Shown: positions 1 through 7,241 of the stretch, piece after piece
Numbering within the stretch: the first letter of the stretch is position 1
How the letters are laid out: every line of letters begins with the position of its first letter
Assembly (NCBI GenBank): GCA_002402545.1
Contig: DHGA01000058.1
Coordinates: forward strand, 8,631-18,512
Source: Syntrophaceae bacterium UBA4810
Lineage (GTDB): Bacteria; Desulfobacterota; Syntrophia; Syntrophales; Smithellaceae
Length of the DNA: 9,882 nucleotides
Direction: 5' to 3'
Translations under genes and position numbers: made by a program
The notes under the pieces: model-generated
What the model was told of the DNA's origin: nothing
Databases searched by the model: none
What the model saw: the letters and a program-made list of their open reading frames with translations, nothing else

Positions 1-291
1 AAAAATTACGGATACTGCGTTATCGACCTGGGAAAAGATGTTTCCCCGGAAAAAATCATTAATACCGCCGAAACGGAAAAGCCCGATATTATCGGCCTTT
101 CGGCGCTGATGACCACGACTATGGTCAACATGAAAGAAGTGATTAATATCGCCCGTGCCAAGGGCATTAAAACTGATTTTCTTATCGGCGGAGCGGTGGT
201 TACCGAAGCTTACGCGCAATCTATTGGAGCCCACTATGCCCAGGACGGAATTCAAGCGGTAAAGATAGCCGATAAATTAATCAACAAATAA
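1..291 (+). CDS. metH: C-terminal B12-binding domain of a methionine synthase-like corrinoid methyltransferase (5' partial)
   Basis: The open frame enters from the left edge and ends at TAA 289-291, leaving 96 residues. They match the second half of a cobalamin-binding Rossmann domain. The S-x-L motif lies in GLSALMTTTM, and the glycine pair that packs against the nucleotide tail of B12 lies in FLIGGAVVT. The family-typical ending GAHYAQDGIQAVKIA follows. The DxHxxG motif carrying the lower axial histidine would lie upstream, outside the window. In methionine synthases this domain shuttles the methyl group from methyltetrahydrofolate to homocysteine through methylcobalamin in the cytoplasm. 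The protein stops straight after the B12 domain, so it lacks the AdoMet-binding reactivation domain of E. coli MetH; this is usual for short MetH-like proteins of anaerobes. It could instead be a stand-alone corrinoid protein of the MtbC/MttC type; the missing N-terminus would decide. The domain call is firm and the gene symbol is tentative. Confidence 0.8.
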   Translation, partial: KNYGYCVIDLGKDVSPEKIINTAETEKPDIIGLSALMTTTMVNMKEVINIARAKGIKTDFLIGGAVVTEAYAQSIGAHYAQDGIQAVKIADKLINK

Positions 292-304
292 TATTTTTTA
301 TTCT

Positions 305-976
305 ATGCGACCAATAAAATTCAAAAACGAAATTTTAAGAATACTGCCGGCTGTATGCTTTTCCGTTATTGTGCATGCCGTTTTCGTTTTTTTCCTGTTT
401 TTCGGCCCCACGCAAAATGAAATTACGCCAGCCCGATTAGGCGGATTAAATTTTGTTTGGGTATCGCTGGATAAAAAAGGCGACGGGGGCCAGATTTCGG
501 CGGCCGATAAATCGATTTCGCTTCCTTCCGATGATCACAAAACCAGACACGCAAAAGAAAGCGAGCCAGCTCATCAGGCGATTCCCGCGATTTATGCCTC
601 AATAAACACGGTAAGCTCTTCTTCCGACAGCGCTGATATTCAAAGCGCTATCCATGCCTCCGGCGGAGCATTTTCCGAAGGCTCTTTTACTGCTTATCCA
701 TTATATCGGGAAAACATGCCGCCGGTTTATCCGGAAATCGCGCGCGTGCGCGGTTACGAAGGAATTGTTTTGGTCTCCGCCGAAATTTTGACTACCGGCC
801 GCGTGGAAAATGCAAAAATCAGAAAATCATCCGGTTATTCCATCCTGGACCAATCCGCTCTTAATGCCGTAAAAGCATGGCGGTTTGAACCGGCAAAAAA
901 ATCCGGCCGTCCTTTTACCATGTGGGTGGAAGTTCCCATAAAATTCGTGTTAAAAACAGATAAGTCTTCTTCATAA
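305..976 (+). CDS. TonB family energy transducer protein
   Basis: This 223-residue protein has the three-part layout of TonB. A short basic cytoplasmic N-terminus is followed by one transmembrane helix at about residues 13-33. A polar, Ser-rich periplasmic spacer spans about 35-135, and a C-terminal TonB domain spans about 138-216. The helix contains SVIVH (S20, H24), the same S-x3-H spacing as Ser16/His20 of E. coli TonB, which are needed to couple to ExbB/ExbD and the proton motive force. The C-terminal domain shows the YP start (Y142-P143), RGYEGIV, SSGY and AVKAWRFEPA, all standard for the family. The spacer lacks the long Pro-Lys/Glu-Pro repeats of enteric TonB. No exbB, exbD or TonB-dependent receptor gene is in view. 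It begins 13 bases after the corrinoid gene and precedes pyrE by 29 bases, which suggests co-transcription. No clear Shine-Dalgarno sequence precedes ATG 305; the leader is A/T only. The family is certain, but its receptor partner is unknown. Confidence 0.9.
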   Translation: MRPIKFKNEILRILPAVCFSVIVHAVFVFFLFFGPTQNEITPARLGGLNFVWVSLDKKGDGGQISAADKSISLPSDDHKTRHAKESEPAHQAIPAIYASINTVSSSSDSADIQSAIHASGGAFSEGSFTAYPLYRENMPPVYPEIARVRGYEGIVLVSAEILTTGRVENAKIRKSSGYSILDQSALNAVKAWRFEPAKKSGRPFTMWVEVPIKFVLKTDKSSS

Positions 977-992
977 TTTAAAAAGCAAAGCT

Positions 993-1000
993 TAAGGAAA
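993..1000 (+). promoter_or_regulatory. Ribosome binding site for pyrE
   Basis: TAAGGAAA contains the AAGGA core at 994-998, seven bases before ATG 1006. It supports that start and contrasts with the upstream TonB gene, which has no such site. Confidence 0.75.
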
Positions 1001-1005
1001 AAATA

Positions 1006-1584
1006 ATGAGCATAGAGAAAAAGAAAGAACGGCTGGCTAAAATCATCATTGAAAGGTCTTTTAAATACAGCGAAGACCCTCCTTTCACTCTCGCTTCCGG
1101 CAAGAAAAGCAATTATTATTTTAATTGTAAGCCGACAACGCTTGACCCGGAAGGCATGAATCTTATCGGGGAAATCATATTCGATCTTCTGAAAAATGAT
1201 GATGTTACCGCGGCGGGAGGCCTCACGCTGGGCGCCGATCCGATTGCCAACGCTGTTTCCGTGATATCATTCCAAAAAGGAAAACCGATAAAGTCTTTCA
1301 TCGTCCGGAAAGACGTGAAAGAACACGGCACGAAAAGCGCGGTTGAAGGAAACGTTTCAGCGGGCGAAAAAGTTATTATTATTGACGATGTCATTACAAC
1401 CGGCGCTTCTACAATCACCGCAATTGAGCAGGCCGAGAAAGCGGGGCTGATCGTGGCTAAAGTTGTCGCGCTAATCGACCGCGAAGAAGGCGGCAGGGAA
1501 AATATTCTGCGATATATAAAAGATATCGACGCGGTATTCACCAGAACGCAAATAATGAATCTGCGCCCAAAGATTATGAAATAA
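1006..1584 (+). CDS. pyrE: Orotate phosphoribosyltransferase
   Basis: This cytoplasmic enzyme joins orotate to PRPP to form orotidine 5'-monophosphate, the fifth step of de novo pyrimidine synthesis. The 192-residue length is normal for the family. The PRPP-binding signature VIIIDDVITTGAS is present, with acidic residues D127 and D128. The flexible catalytic loop reads RKDVKEHGTK at residues 101-110, with the lysines and histidine that contact pyrophosphate. The loop ends in GTKSAVEG, closer to the archaeal and UMP-synthase type (GTKxxxEG) than to the E. coli type. The N-terminal stretch FTLASGKKSNYYFNCK is the usual substrate-binding segment with the S-G-x-x-S-x-Y-Y pattern. A good ribosome site precedes the ATG. 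The gene sits between the TonB gene and the M16 peptidase, and no other pyr gene is visible. Generic phosphoribosyltransferases share the DD-x-x-TTG motif, but the loop and N-terminus point specifically to PyrE. Confidence 0.96.
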   Translation: MSIEKKKERLAKIIIERSFKYSEDPPFTLASGKKSNYYFNCKPTTLDPEGMNLIGEIIFDLLKNDDVTAAGGLTLGADPIANAVSVISFQKGKPIKSFIVRKDVKEHGTKSAVEGNVSAGEKVIIIDDVITTGASTITAIEQAEKAGLIVAKVVALIDREEGGRENILRYIKDIDAVFTRTQIMNLRPKIMK

Positions 1585-1650
1585 TTTTTCCGCCATATTC
1601 AACTTTATATTTTCCATAATTTTATTATTCATAAACCAATTTAACAGGAA

Positions 1651-1655
1651 AAGGA
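1651..1655 (+). promoter_or_regulatory. Ribosome binding site deciding the peptidase start
   Basis: AAGGA lies seven bases before ATG 1663, ideal spacing. A TTG two codons upstream (1657) could also initiate, served by the AGGA at 1646-1649, but ATG with the closer AAGGA is preferred. The choice changes the protein by only two residues. Confidence 0.6.
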
Positions 1656-1662
1656 ATTGCGT

Positions 1663-4641
1663 ATGTCCGCAACATTAAATCACCCCGAACCGACTCTGAA
1701 CTCCGGTGACAAGTTTTCCGGATTTAAAGTATTGCGCGTTGAGACCATCCCCGCGCTGAGAATTACCGCCTATGAAATAGAACATGAAAAAACCGGCGCG
1801 CGGATTTTGCACCTGCATTCCTTCGACCGTGAAAATCTGTACGCGATATGTTTTCGCACTCCGCCTGCAGATTCTACCGGCCTGCCGCATATTCTGGAAC
1901 ATTCTGTTCTGGCCGGCTCAAAAAAATATCCGCTGAAAGATGTTTTTAAGGAACTGTTCAGCTCGTCCATGCAGACATTCATTAACGCGTTCACATACCC
2001 TGATAAAACCATTTATCCGGTGGCCAGCCAGATAAAAACAGATTTTTATAATCTGGCGCGCGTTTATACCGATCTTGTTTTTAATCCCCGCATGCTGAAA
2101 GAAACTTTTCTGCAGGAAGGCCACCATCTGGAATTTTCCTCTCCGGGCGATTTCTCCAGCGATCTTACTATATCCGGCATAGTTTACAACGAGATGAAAG
2201 GGGCATATTCTTCGCCGGACGCGCTGATGTATAAGACCATCCAGGAGAACATTTATCCGGATAGCATTTACTCTTTCGATTCCGGCGGCGATCCGGAAAT
2301 TATCCCCACGTTAACCTACGAACAATTCAAGAATTTTCACCAGCGTTACTATTCGCCATCCAACGCGCGGTTCTTTTTCTACGGAGATATTCCCATATCC
2401 GAACATCTATCATTTATTTCGGAGATGCTGGCGGGATTTGACAAAACCGCCGTTAATTCCAAAATCGCCAATCAGCGGCGTTTTTCCCAACCACGTTATG
2501 TTAAACACGCCTATCCTGTGGGGAAAGATGAGTCACTCGAAAAGAAAACAATGGTCAACATGGCGTGGATGCTGGCGGAAAACAAAGACTACGAAACAGC
2601 CCTTCTGCTGGAAATAGTTTCCTCCCTGCTTTTAAGCAGCGCCGCCAGCCCCTTACGCAAGGCGCTTATTGATTCGGGCATTGGTGAAGATCTGACGCCG
2701 GTCAGCGGCATGGAATCAGACCTCAAGCAAATAATGTTTTGCGTGGGATTAAGAAACGTCCAAAGCAATGACGCGAAAAAAATCGAGAGGCTGATTTTAG
2801 ACACACTCGCCAAAATAGTCGCGGAAAGTTATGAAAAAGATCTAATCGAGGGCATTCTGCATCAGATAGAATTTCACGGCAGAGAAATTGTCCGGGGATC
2901 ATATCCTTACGGAATATCTCTGATGGGCAGTGTTTTTCAAACCTGGCTTTACGAGGGCGATCCGTTAATCAGCCTTAACTTTCCTCAATGGATTAAAAAA
3001 ATCCGCAGTCTTCTTTCACAAGATCCGCGCATCTTCGAAAAAATTACCAAGGAATGGTTTATCGACAACAGCCATCGCCTGATGTCCGTAATGGAGCCGG
3101 ATCCTGATTTCAACGAGCGAACTGAGAAAGATTTTAAAGAAAAGATGGCTAAAATTAAAAATGAATATTCACCGCAGCAGTTGCAGGAAATTGACGATCA
3201 GGCCGCGCAATTAAAAAAATACCAAAAGGATGAAGATTCACCTGACGCCGCCCGCTCTCTGCCCAAATTACAGATTGATGATATCCCTAAATCAGTGGAA
3301 ATTATTCCCGCCAAAAGTGCCAAGATATCCGAAGTAGATATTTTGGAACATGATATTTTTACAAACGGTATCGCTTACATCGATTTAGCTTTTGACTTAT
3401 CGAACATACCGGAAGAATATCAATTATACCTGCCGCTTTTGGGAAAAATAATGCTCGGCATGGGCGCGGCAGAATTAAGCTATGAGGAAATGGCCAAACT
3501 GATTTCTCTAAATATCGGTGGACTAACCTATGATTTAGCCGCCGGTTTTTCCGCGGATGGCAAATCCCATTGGCAAAAAATGATTTTTTCTTTTAAATCT
3601 TTGTATCAAAACATTCCAAAAGCAGCCGATGTTGTTAATGATATTTTGACCAAGGGTGATCTGGAGCACAAATCCAGAATGCAGGATTTAATAGCGGAAA
3701 GGAAAAATTCTCTGCAATCGGCAATTATTCCTTCCGCGCATATTTTTGCCAAAAGAGCGGCTGGGGCCGCCTTGACTCTGCCGGGTTGGCGTGACGAACA
3801 ATGGCATGGACGAACGCAGTTTAAATTTGTCCAAAAAACAGCTCAGAACTTTAACAAGTCTTATAAAGAGATAAGCGACATACTCACCAACTTGAAAAAG
3901 TTAATTTTCACAAAAGATAATCTTTTTATCAATTTAACTGCCGATGAAACCGGAATTAATTTATGCAGGGATAATATTTTAAGCGTTCTAAATAATATTC
4001 CCAATAAATCTGTTAAGGCGCAACAAATAAATCCTATCCTGAATCCCGTGCGCGCCGGAATCGCTATTCCCTCGCAGGTGTCCTATGTCGCGCGTGTTGT
4101 AAAAACACCTCCTTATACAGATCCATCCACGCCGCTTCTTGCTCTGGTTTCCCGCGACCTATCGAACACATATCTTTATAAAAACATCCGCGTTCAGGGC
4201 GGAGCTTACGGCGGCATGTCTTCTTTTGATTCTACGTTGGGATTATTCGCGTTTCTTTCGTATCGCGATCCGCGTATTGTGGAAACACTCAATATCTTTG
4301 ATGAGGCACAACAATACTATTCACAGCACCTTTTTAATAAGGAAGAATTAGAAAAGGCAGTTATCAGCACAATAGGCGCGATGGATAAACCCATGGATCC
4401 CGCGGGACGCGGTTATACTTCCATGATGCGCCACTTTGCCGGTGTTAGTGACGAGATGAGACAAAATTTCCGATATGCCGTTTTATCCGCTAAACCGCAA
4501 AACATTAAAGAATGTATGGAAAAATATTTTAGTTGGGCGACAAAAACAGACGCTGTCGCTGTTTATTCCGCGCGGGAAAAAATAAATGAAGCGAATAATA
4601 TTTTAGATAATAAATTAGCTATAGAAAATTTGATAGACTAG
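1663..4641 (+). CDS. M16C zinc metallopeptidase, presequence protease (PreP) family
   Basis: The 992-residue product has the four-domain length of M16C peptidases (PreP, human PITRM1). These enclose unfolded peptides of up to several dozen residues in a chamber and cut them. The inverted zinc motif HxxEH is HILEH, with H76, E79 and H80. The distal zinc ligand is E177 in VYNEMKG, about 100 residues on as in PreP. A charged hinge at about residues 500-550 joins the two halves, and the M16C-associated domain spans both sides of it. In the last quarter the substrate-gripping pair is R843 and Y849 in RVQGGAYGG, six residues apart as in plant PreP. All catalytic residues are therefore present. No signal peptide or membrane helix is visible, so a cytoplasmic location is inferred. 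The natural substrate in bacteria is not settled. In organelles the family removes targeting peptides, while related bacterial M16 enzymes such as FusC process imported proteins. The 78-base gap from pyrE may hold its own promoter, but none is convincing. Confidence 0.93.
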   Translation: MSATLNHPEPTLNSGDKFSGFKVLRVETIPALRITAYEIEHEKTGARILHLHSFDRENLYAICFRTPPADSTGLPHILEHSVLAGSKKYPLKDVFKELFSSSMQTFINAFTYPDKTIYPVASQIKTDFYNLARVYTDLVFNPRMLKETFLQEGHHLEFSSPGDFSSDLTISGIVYNEMKGAYSSPDALMYKTIQENIYPDSIYSFDSGGDPEIIPTLTYEQFKNFHQRYYSPSNARFFFYGDIPISEHLSFISEMLAGFDKTAVNSKIANQRRFSQPRYVKHAYPVGKDESLEKKTMVNMAWMLAENKDYETALLLEIVSSLLLSSAASPLRKALIDSGIGEDLTPVSGMESDLKQIMFCVGLRNVQSNDAKKIERLILDTLAKIVAESYEKDLIEGILHQIEFHGREIVRGSYPYGISLMGSVFQTWLYEGDPLISLNFPQWIKKIRSLLSQDPRIFEKITKEWFIDNSHRLMSVMEPDPDFNERTEKDFKEKMAKIKNEYSPQQLQEIDDQAAQLKKYQKDEDSPDAARSLPKLQIDDIPKSVEIIPAKSAKISEVDILEHDIFTNGIAYIDLAFDLSNIPEEYQLYLPLLGKIMLGMGAAELSYEEMAKLISLNIGGLTYDLAAGFSADGKSHWQKMIFSFKSLYQNIPKAADVVNDILTKGDLEHKSRMQDLIAERKNSLQSAIIPSAHIFAKRAAGAALTLPGWRDEQWHGRTQFKFVQKTAQNFNKSYKEISDILTNLKKLIFTKDNLFINLTADETGINLCRDNILSVLNNIPNKSVKAQQINPILNPVRAGIAIPSQVSYVARVVKTPPYTDPSTPLLALVSRDLSNTYLYKNIRVQGGAYGGMSSFDSTLGLFAFLSYRDPRIVETLNIFDEAQQYYSQHLFNKEELEKAVISTIGAMDKPMDPAGRGYTSMMRHFAGVSDEMRQNFRYAVLSAKPQNIKECMEKYFSWATKTDAVAVYSAREKINEANNILDNKLAIENLID

Positions 4642-4697
4642 CGCGTACTTAAAAAGTGATTTGCATCGCTCATAACGATAAGGCGCCGCGGAAAATA

Positions 4698-6395
4698 TTA
4701 TGATTTACTTCCGCGTAGAAAAGATTTTTCCGCGTCAAACGTTCCAATCAAAAGCAATTCGTCATCTTTTTTTATAACCGTCCTCGCTTCCGGGTTGATG
4801 GTCATTCTACCGTCACGCAAAATGGCAATAACCGTGCATCCCGTTTCTTCGCGAATTCCCGAGTTAGATAGTGTTTTGTCGCTCAAATATTCAGGAGTTT
4901 TAATATGAAAGATATTCAGGCCTTCGGTTAACAATAATGTATCCTCATTCCTGAGGTAATTAAAAGCACTGTTAGCCCCCAAAGAAGCGTTTGATATGAC
5001 AAAATCAGCCCCGGCGCGGTGCAGCGTGGAAACGTTTCTGTCCTGACTGGCGCGGCTGAGTATCTGCATATCGGGCCTCAAGCTTCTTAAATATTTTGTG
5101 AGATAAATATTTGTGTCGTCATTGTGAGGCGTAATCAACGCGGCGGGCGCTTTTTCAAACCAGGCTTTTTCCAGGGTGTTTATATCCGCGGCGTCGCCAA
5201 ACACATAATTATCATTTGGACGTGATTTTTTCTGACTTTTCTCGATTATCAGGTAAGGAATTTCTCTTTCGCGAAAACGGGCGGCGGCGGCAAGCCCCAC
5301 GCGGCCACCGCCGATAATAATCACCGGATCGCCGGCTATCTTGCATATATGATAGAATGAATACACTTCATCGTAAGCCGCCAGGGATTCGGCTGATCCG
5401 GCAAAAACAAGAATACTGGTACGGTCGATAATTGTATCCGGGCGAGGAATAGTAAATTTGCCTCTTTCCCAAATTCCCACCACGGAAAGTCCGTATGTCT
5501 TACGCAGATCGCTATCCATAATTGTTTTTCCTTCAAGGGGTGTGCCGATAACCGGAGACTGAGCGATAATCAGCCCCTCATAACGGCCAATGATATTTGA
5601 TCTGCAATCTCCCGCGATGGTAAGGTTGGCCAGTGACTTCCCCAGCATATCGTAAAGCAAAAGCACATGAGAACTTCCGGCCATAGTTAAAATATCGACG
5701 GAGTGGGGAGAATCAGCCGTAACAAAAATTGGAACGCGTTCAGACATTTCACGCACTGTAAAAGCGATATTTGTGTTGACCTGGTCAGAGTTTGTCGCCA
5801 CAACCAAAGAAGCGTTGTTAACCCGAAGACGGCGATATGTTTCAGGATCGTCTATACTGCCCTGCGCCACGTAAACACCTAAATCGTATAATTCCAGCGT
5901 GTGCTGAAGATTTTCCACAATCACCACGTACTTATGTTTATAGCTTGTCATTTTTTCGATGAGACTTATCGTCACCGAGTCATAGTTTGTAATGATGACA
6001 TGTCCCGTCATATCCGGTGGCAGTTCACGGGGAGCGCGGTTTCTTGCCTGGGCTTCCATCCAGGGCGCGAAGAAGAATTTGATAAAAATAAACGGCAGTA
6101 AAACCAGCAGGAAGATAACACCTGATGCCAGCACGATAATAGAAAACATCCGGCCGATATCGGAAGTGAAAGTGATATCACCGAAACCCAAAGTGGACAT
6201 AACAACAAGGACCCAATAAAAACCGGTGATCCATGAATGCTTTTGTCCCTCAGCCGCCATCAAATAATGAAAAATCACGCTGTAAAAGCTTATCAGCAAG
6301 GCAAGAGCAAAAACATATTTCAGAAGAAGGCGTATGTTTTGCCTGCCCATTTTGCTGGAAAAAACAGTGGTAAATATGGAGGGTAAATATTTCAT
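4698..6395 (-). CDS. Two-TM potassium channel with tandem RCK (TrkA-N/TrkA-C) domains, GsuK-like
   Basis: The 565-residue protein is an inner-membrane, ligand-gated K+ channel. TM1 is at about residues 28-48, a pore helix at 55-67, the selectivity filter TLGFGD at 68-73 and TM2 at about 82-108. Two complete cytoplasmic RCK units follow. RCK1 starts near residue 131 (HVIITNYDSV), where the glycine-rich nucleotide loop is lost, as in many channel RCK1 domains. RCK2 starts near 357 with an intact GGGRVG (362-367) and acidic E384 at the end of the second strand, the pattern of an NAD-binding Rossmann fold. Each RCK_N is followed by a TrkA-C-like lobe (about 265-345 and 480-560). The architecture matches Geobacter GsuK, which responds to NAD+/ADP and Ca2+; a nucleotide ligand here is inferred. 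The filter has Phe instead of the usual Tyr (GFG), a known variant. ATG 6395 has no Shine-Dalgarno sequence, and neither does the alternative Met16. The gene is transcribed divergently from the phosphatase and convergently with the peptidase. Confidence 0.93.
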   Translation of the reverse strand: MKYLPSIFTTVFSSKMGRQNIRLLLKYVFALALLISFYSVIFHYLMAAEGQKHSWITGFYWVLVVMSTLGFGDITFTSDIGRMFSIIVLASGVIFLLVLLPFIFIKFFFAPWMEAQARNRAPRELPPDMTGHVIITNYDSVTISLIEKMTSYKHKYVVIVENLQHTLELYDLGVYVAQGSIDDPETYRRLRVNNASLVVATNSDQVNTNIAFTVREMSERVPIFVTADSPHSVDILTMAGSSHVLLLYDMLGKSLANLTIAGDCRSNIIGRYEGLIIAQSPVIGTPLEGKTIMDSDLRKTYGLSVVGIWERGKFTIPRPDTIIDRTSILVFAGSAESLAAYDEVYSFYHICKIAGDPVIIIGGGRVGLAAAARFREREIPYLIIEKSQKKSRPNDNYVFGDAADINTLEKAWFEKAPAALITPHNDDTNIYLTKYLRSLRPDMQILSRASQDRNVSTLHRAGADFVISNASLGANSAFNYLRNEDTLLLTEGLNIFHIKTPEYLSDKTLSNSGIREETGCTVIAILRDGRMTINPEARTVIKKDDELLLIGTFDAEKSFLRGSKS

Positions 6396-6421
6396 AAAAA
6401 TATTTTTATAATAAAAAGCTA

Positions 6422-6504
6422 ACTCTCAATCAAAATCCGTAAATTCCGCGTTAATAGTTAACGTCTTGATTTACTTTGAAATTGTTTAGTTTCTAATTGA
6501 GAGT
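6422..6504. repeat. Perfect 9-base inverted repeat around the channel promoter and leader
   Basis: ACTCTCAAT at 6422-6430 and ATTGAGAGT at 6496-6504 are exact reverse complements separated by 65 bases. The right arm overlaps the -10 hexamer proposed for the channel gene, and the left arm lies in its leader about 26 bases from the start codon. A pair of repressor half-sites or a looping arrangement is possible. The arms are seen directly; the function is inferred. Confidence 0.5.
6449..6463. promoter_or_regulatory. Operator-like palindrome in the channel leader
   Basis: CGTTAA-TAG-TTAACG is a perfect 6-base dyad with a 3-base centre, close to the middle of the surrounding 9-base inverted repeat. 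It lies downstream of the predicted channel transcription start, where a bound dimeric regulator could block elongation; as RNA it could form a short hairpin. No regulator can be named from the sequence. Confidence 0.45.
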
Positions 6505-6531
6505 ATAAAAACTGCCCCCCCTGCCTGTCAA
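6502..6531 (-). promoter_or_regulatory. Sigma-70-type promoter for the potassium channel gene
   Basis: Read on the - strand, a perfect -35 TTGACA (6531-6526) and a -10 TATACT (6507-6502, five of six matches) are separated by 18 bases. The start would be near 6495, giving an AT-rich leader of about 100 bases before ATG 6395. The spacer contains a run of seven G (seven C on the + strand, 6515-6521), which may affect promoter geometry or be length-variable. Confidence 0.65.
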
Positions 6532-6583
6532 GCTTAATTCAGCCTTCAATATTGGTTGTTGACACGCTCATCATTAAAAAGTT

Positions 6584-6613
6584 TTGACACAAACGCCACC
6601 CTGGCTTTATAAT
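6584..6613 (+). promoter_or_regulatory. Consensus sigma-70-type promoter for the histidine phosphatase gene
   Basis: TTGACA (6584-6589) and TATAAT (6608-6613) are both exact consensus hexamers with an 18-base spacer. Transcription would start near 6620, about 22 bases before ATG 6642. A second TTGACAC occurs 25 bases upstream at 6559-6565 without a matching -10 box. Confidence 0.8.
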
Positions 6614-6641
6614 AACTAGCAAAAAGCGCCAGGTCTGAATC

Positions 6642-7241
6642 ATGAAACTGATCCTTATTCGCCACGGTGAAACTCTTTGGAATAAAGAGGGCCGCGTGCA
6701 GGGCATAAGCGATATCGAATTAAGCGATATTGGGACGAATCAGGCCGGGCTTCTGGCTTCATCTCTGAAAAACCATCACATTGAGGCAATCTATTCCAGC
6801 CCTTTAAAAAGAGCGCTTCAGACCGCGCAAATAATCAACGAATTTCATTCGCTGCACATCCATACCTATAAAGAATTAATGGAGATGGACCAGGGCATTT
6901 TTGAAGGTCTTTCTTTCAAAGAGCTCATGAATGATAAAAAAGATTTTTTAAAAAAATGGATTGCTGATCCCGCCGGCGTTAAGATGCCCAAAGGCGAATC
7001 TTTGACAGAATTGCAAGACCGCGCCTGGCGGATTGTGGAACATATTATTTCGCAAGGCAAAAACGCGCTGGTTGTGTCGCATAATTTTACCATCGCCGCG
7101 ATTTTGTGCCGCTTACGCGATATAAGTCTTTCCCAATTTCGCAGTACCTGCGTTGATACCGCCTCTAAAACCATTATTCGCATAGATAATAATTTGCCGA
7201 CAATCGAATTGCTCAACGACCGCTCTTTCCTGTTTACGTAA
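6642..7241 (+). CDS. Histidine phosphatase family protein (phosphoglycerate mutase-like)
   Basis: The 199-residue protein belongs to the branch-1 histidine phosphatase superfamily. It begins with the catalytic signature LIRHGET, in which H8 would be phosphorylated. R7 and R57 (SSPLKRALQTA) form the phosphate pocket with the second histidine H147 (VVSHNFTI). The acid segment MDQGIFEGLSF matches the E/D-x-G-x-x-EG region of GpmB, CobC and related small phosphatases. It is cytoplasmic, with no signal peptide. Its length and motifs fit alpha-ribazole phosphatase (CobC), a broad-specificity phosphatase or a cofactor-dependent mutase. Nothing in the sequence separates these, and the nearest gene does not help, so no substrate is assigned. 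AGGT at 6631-6634, seven bases before ATG 6642, is an acceptable ribosome site. The gene appears to be a single-gene unit with its own strong promoter, since the next gene converges on it. Confidence 0.92.
   Translation: MKLILIRHGETLWNKEGRVQGISDIELSDIGTNQAGLLASSLKNHHIEAIYSSPLKRALQTAQIINEFHSLHIHTYKELMEMDQGIFEGLSFKELMNDKKDFLKKWIADPAGVKMPKGESLTELQDRAWRIVEHIISQGKNALVVSHNFTIAAILCRLRDISLSQFRSTCVDTASKTIIRIDNNLPTIELLNDRSFLFT

Noticed and set aside
1116..1541. Open frame of 141 codons antisense to pyrE
   Set aside because: It lies wholly inside the well-supported pyrE frame, has no recognisable motif, and arises as a reverse-frame shadow.
1585..1662. Separate promoter for the M16 peptidase in the 78-base gap after pyrE
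   Set aside because: The gap is AT-rich, but no -35/-10 pair with 16-18 base spacing stands out; CATAAT at 1615-1620 has no partner.
4687..4715. Stem CGCGGAA / TTCCGCG spanning the convergent ends of the peptidase and channel genes as a bidirectional terminator
   Set aside because: Only 7 base pairs with a 15-base loop, no T-tract directly after it on either strand, and it overlaps the last codons of the channel gene.
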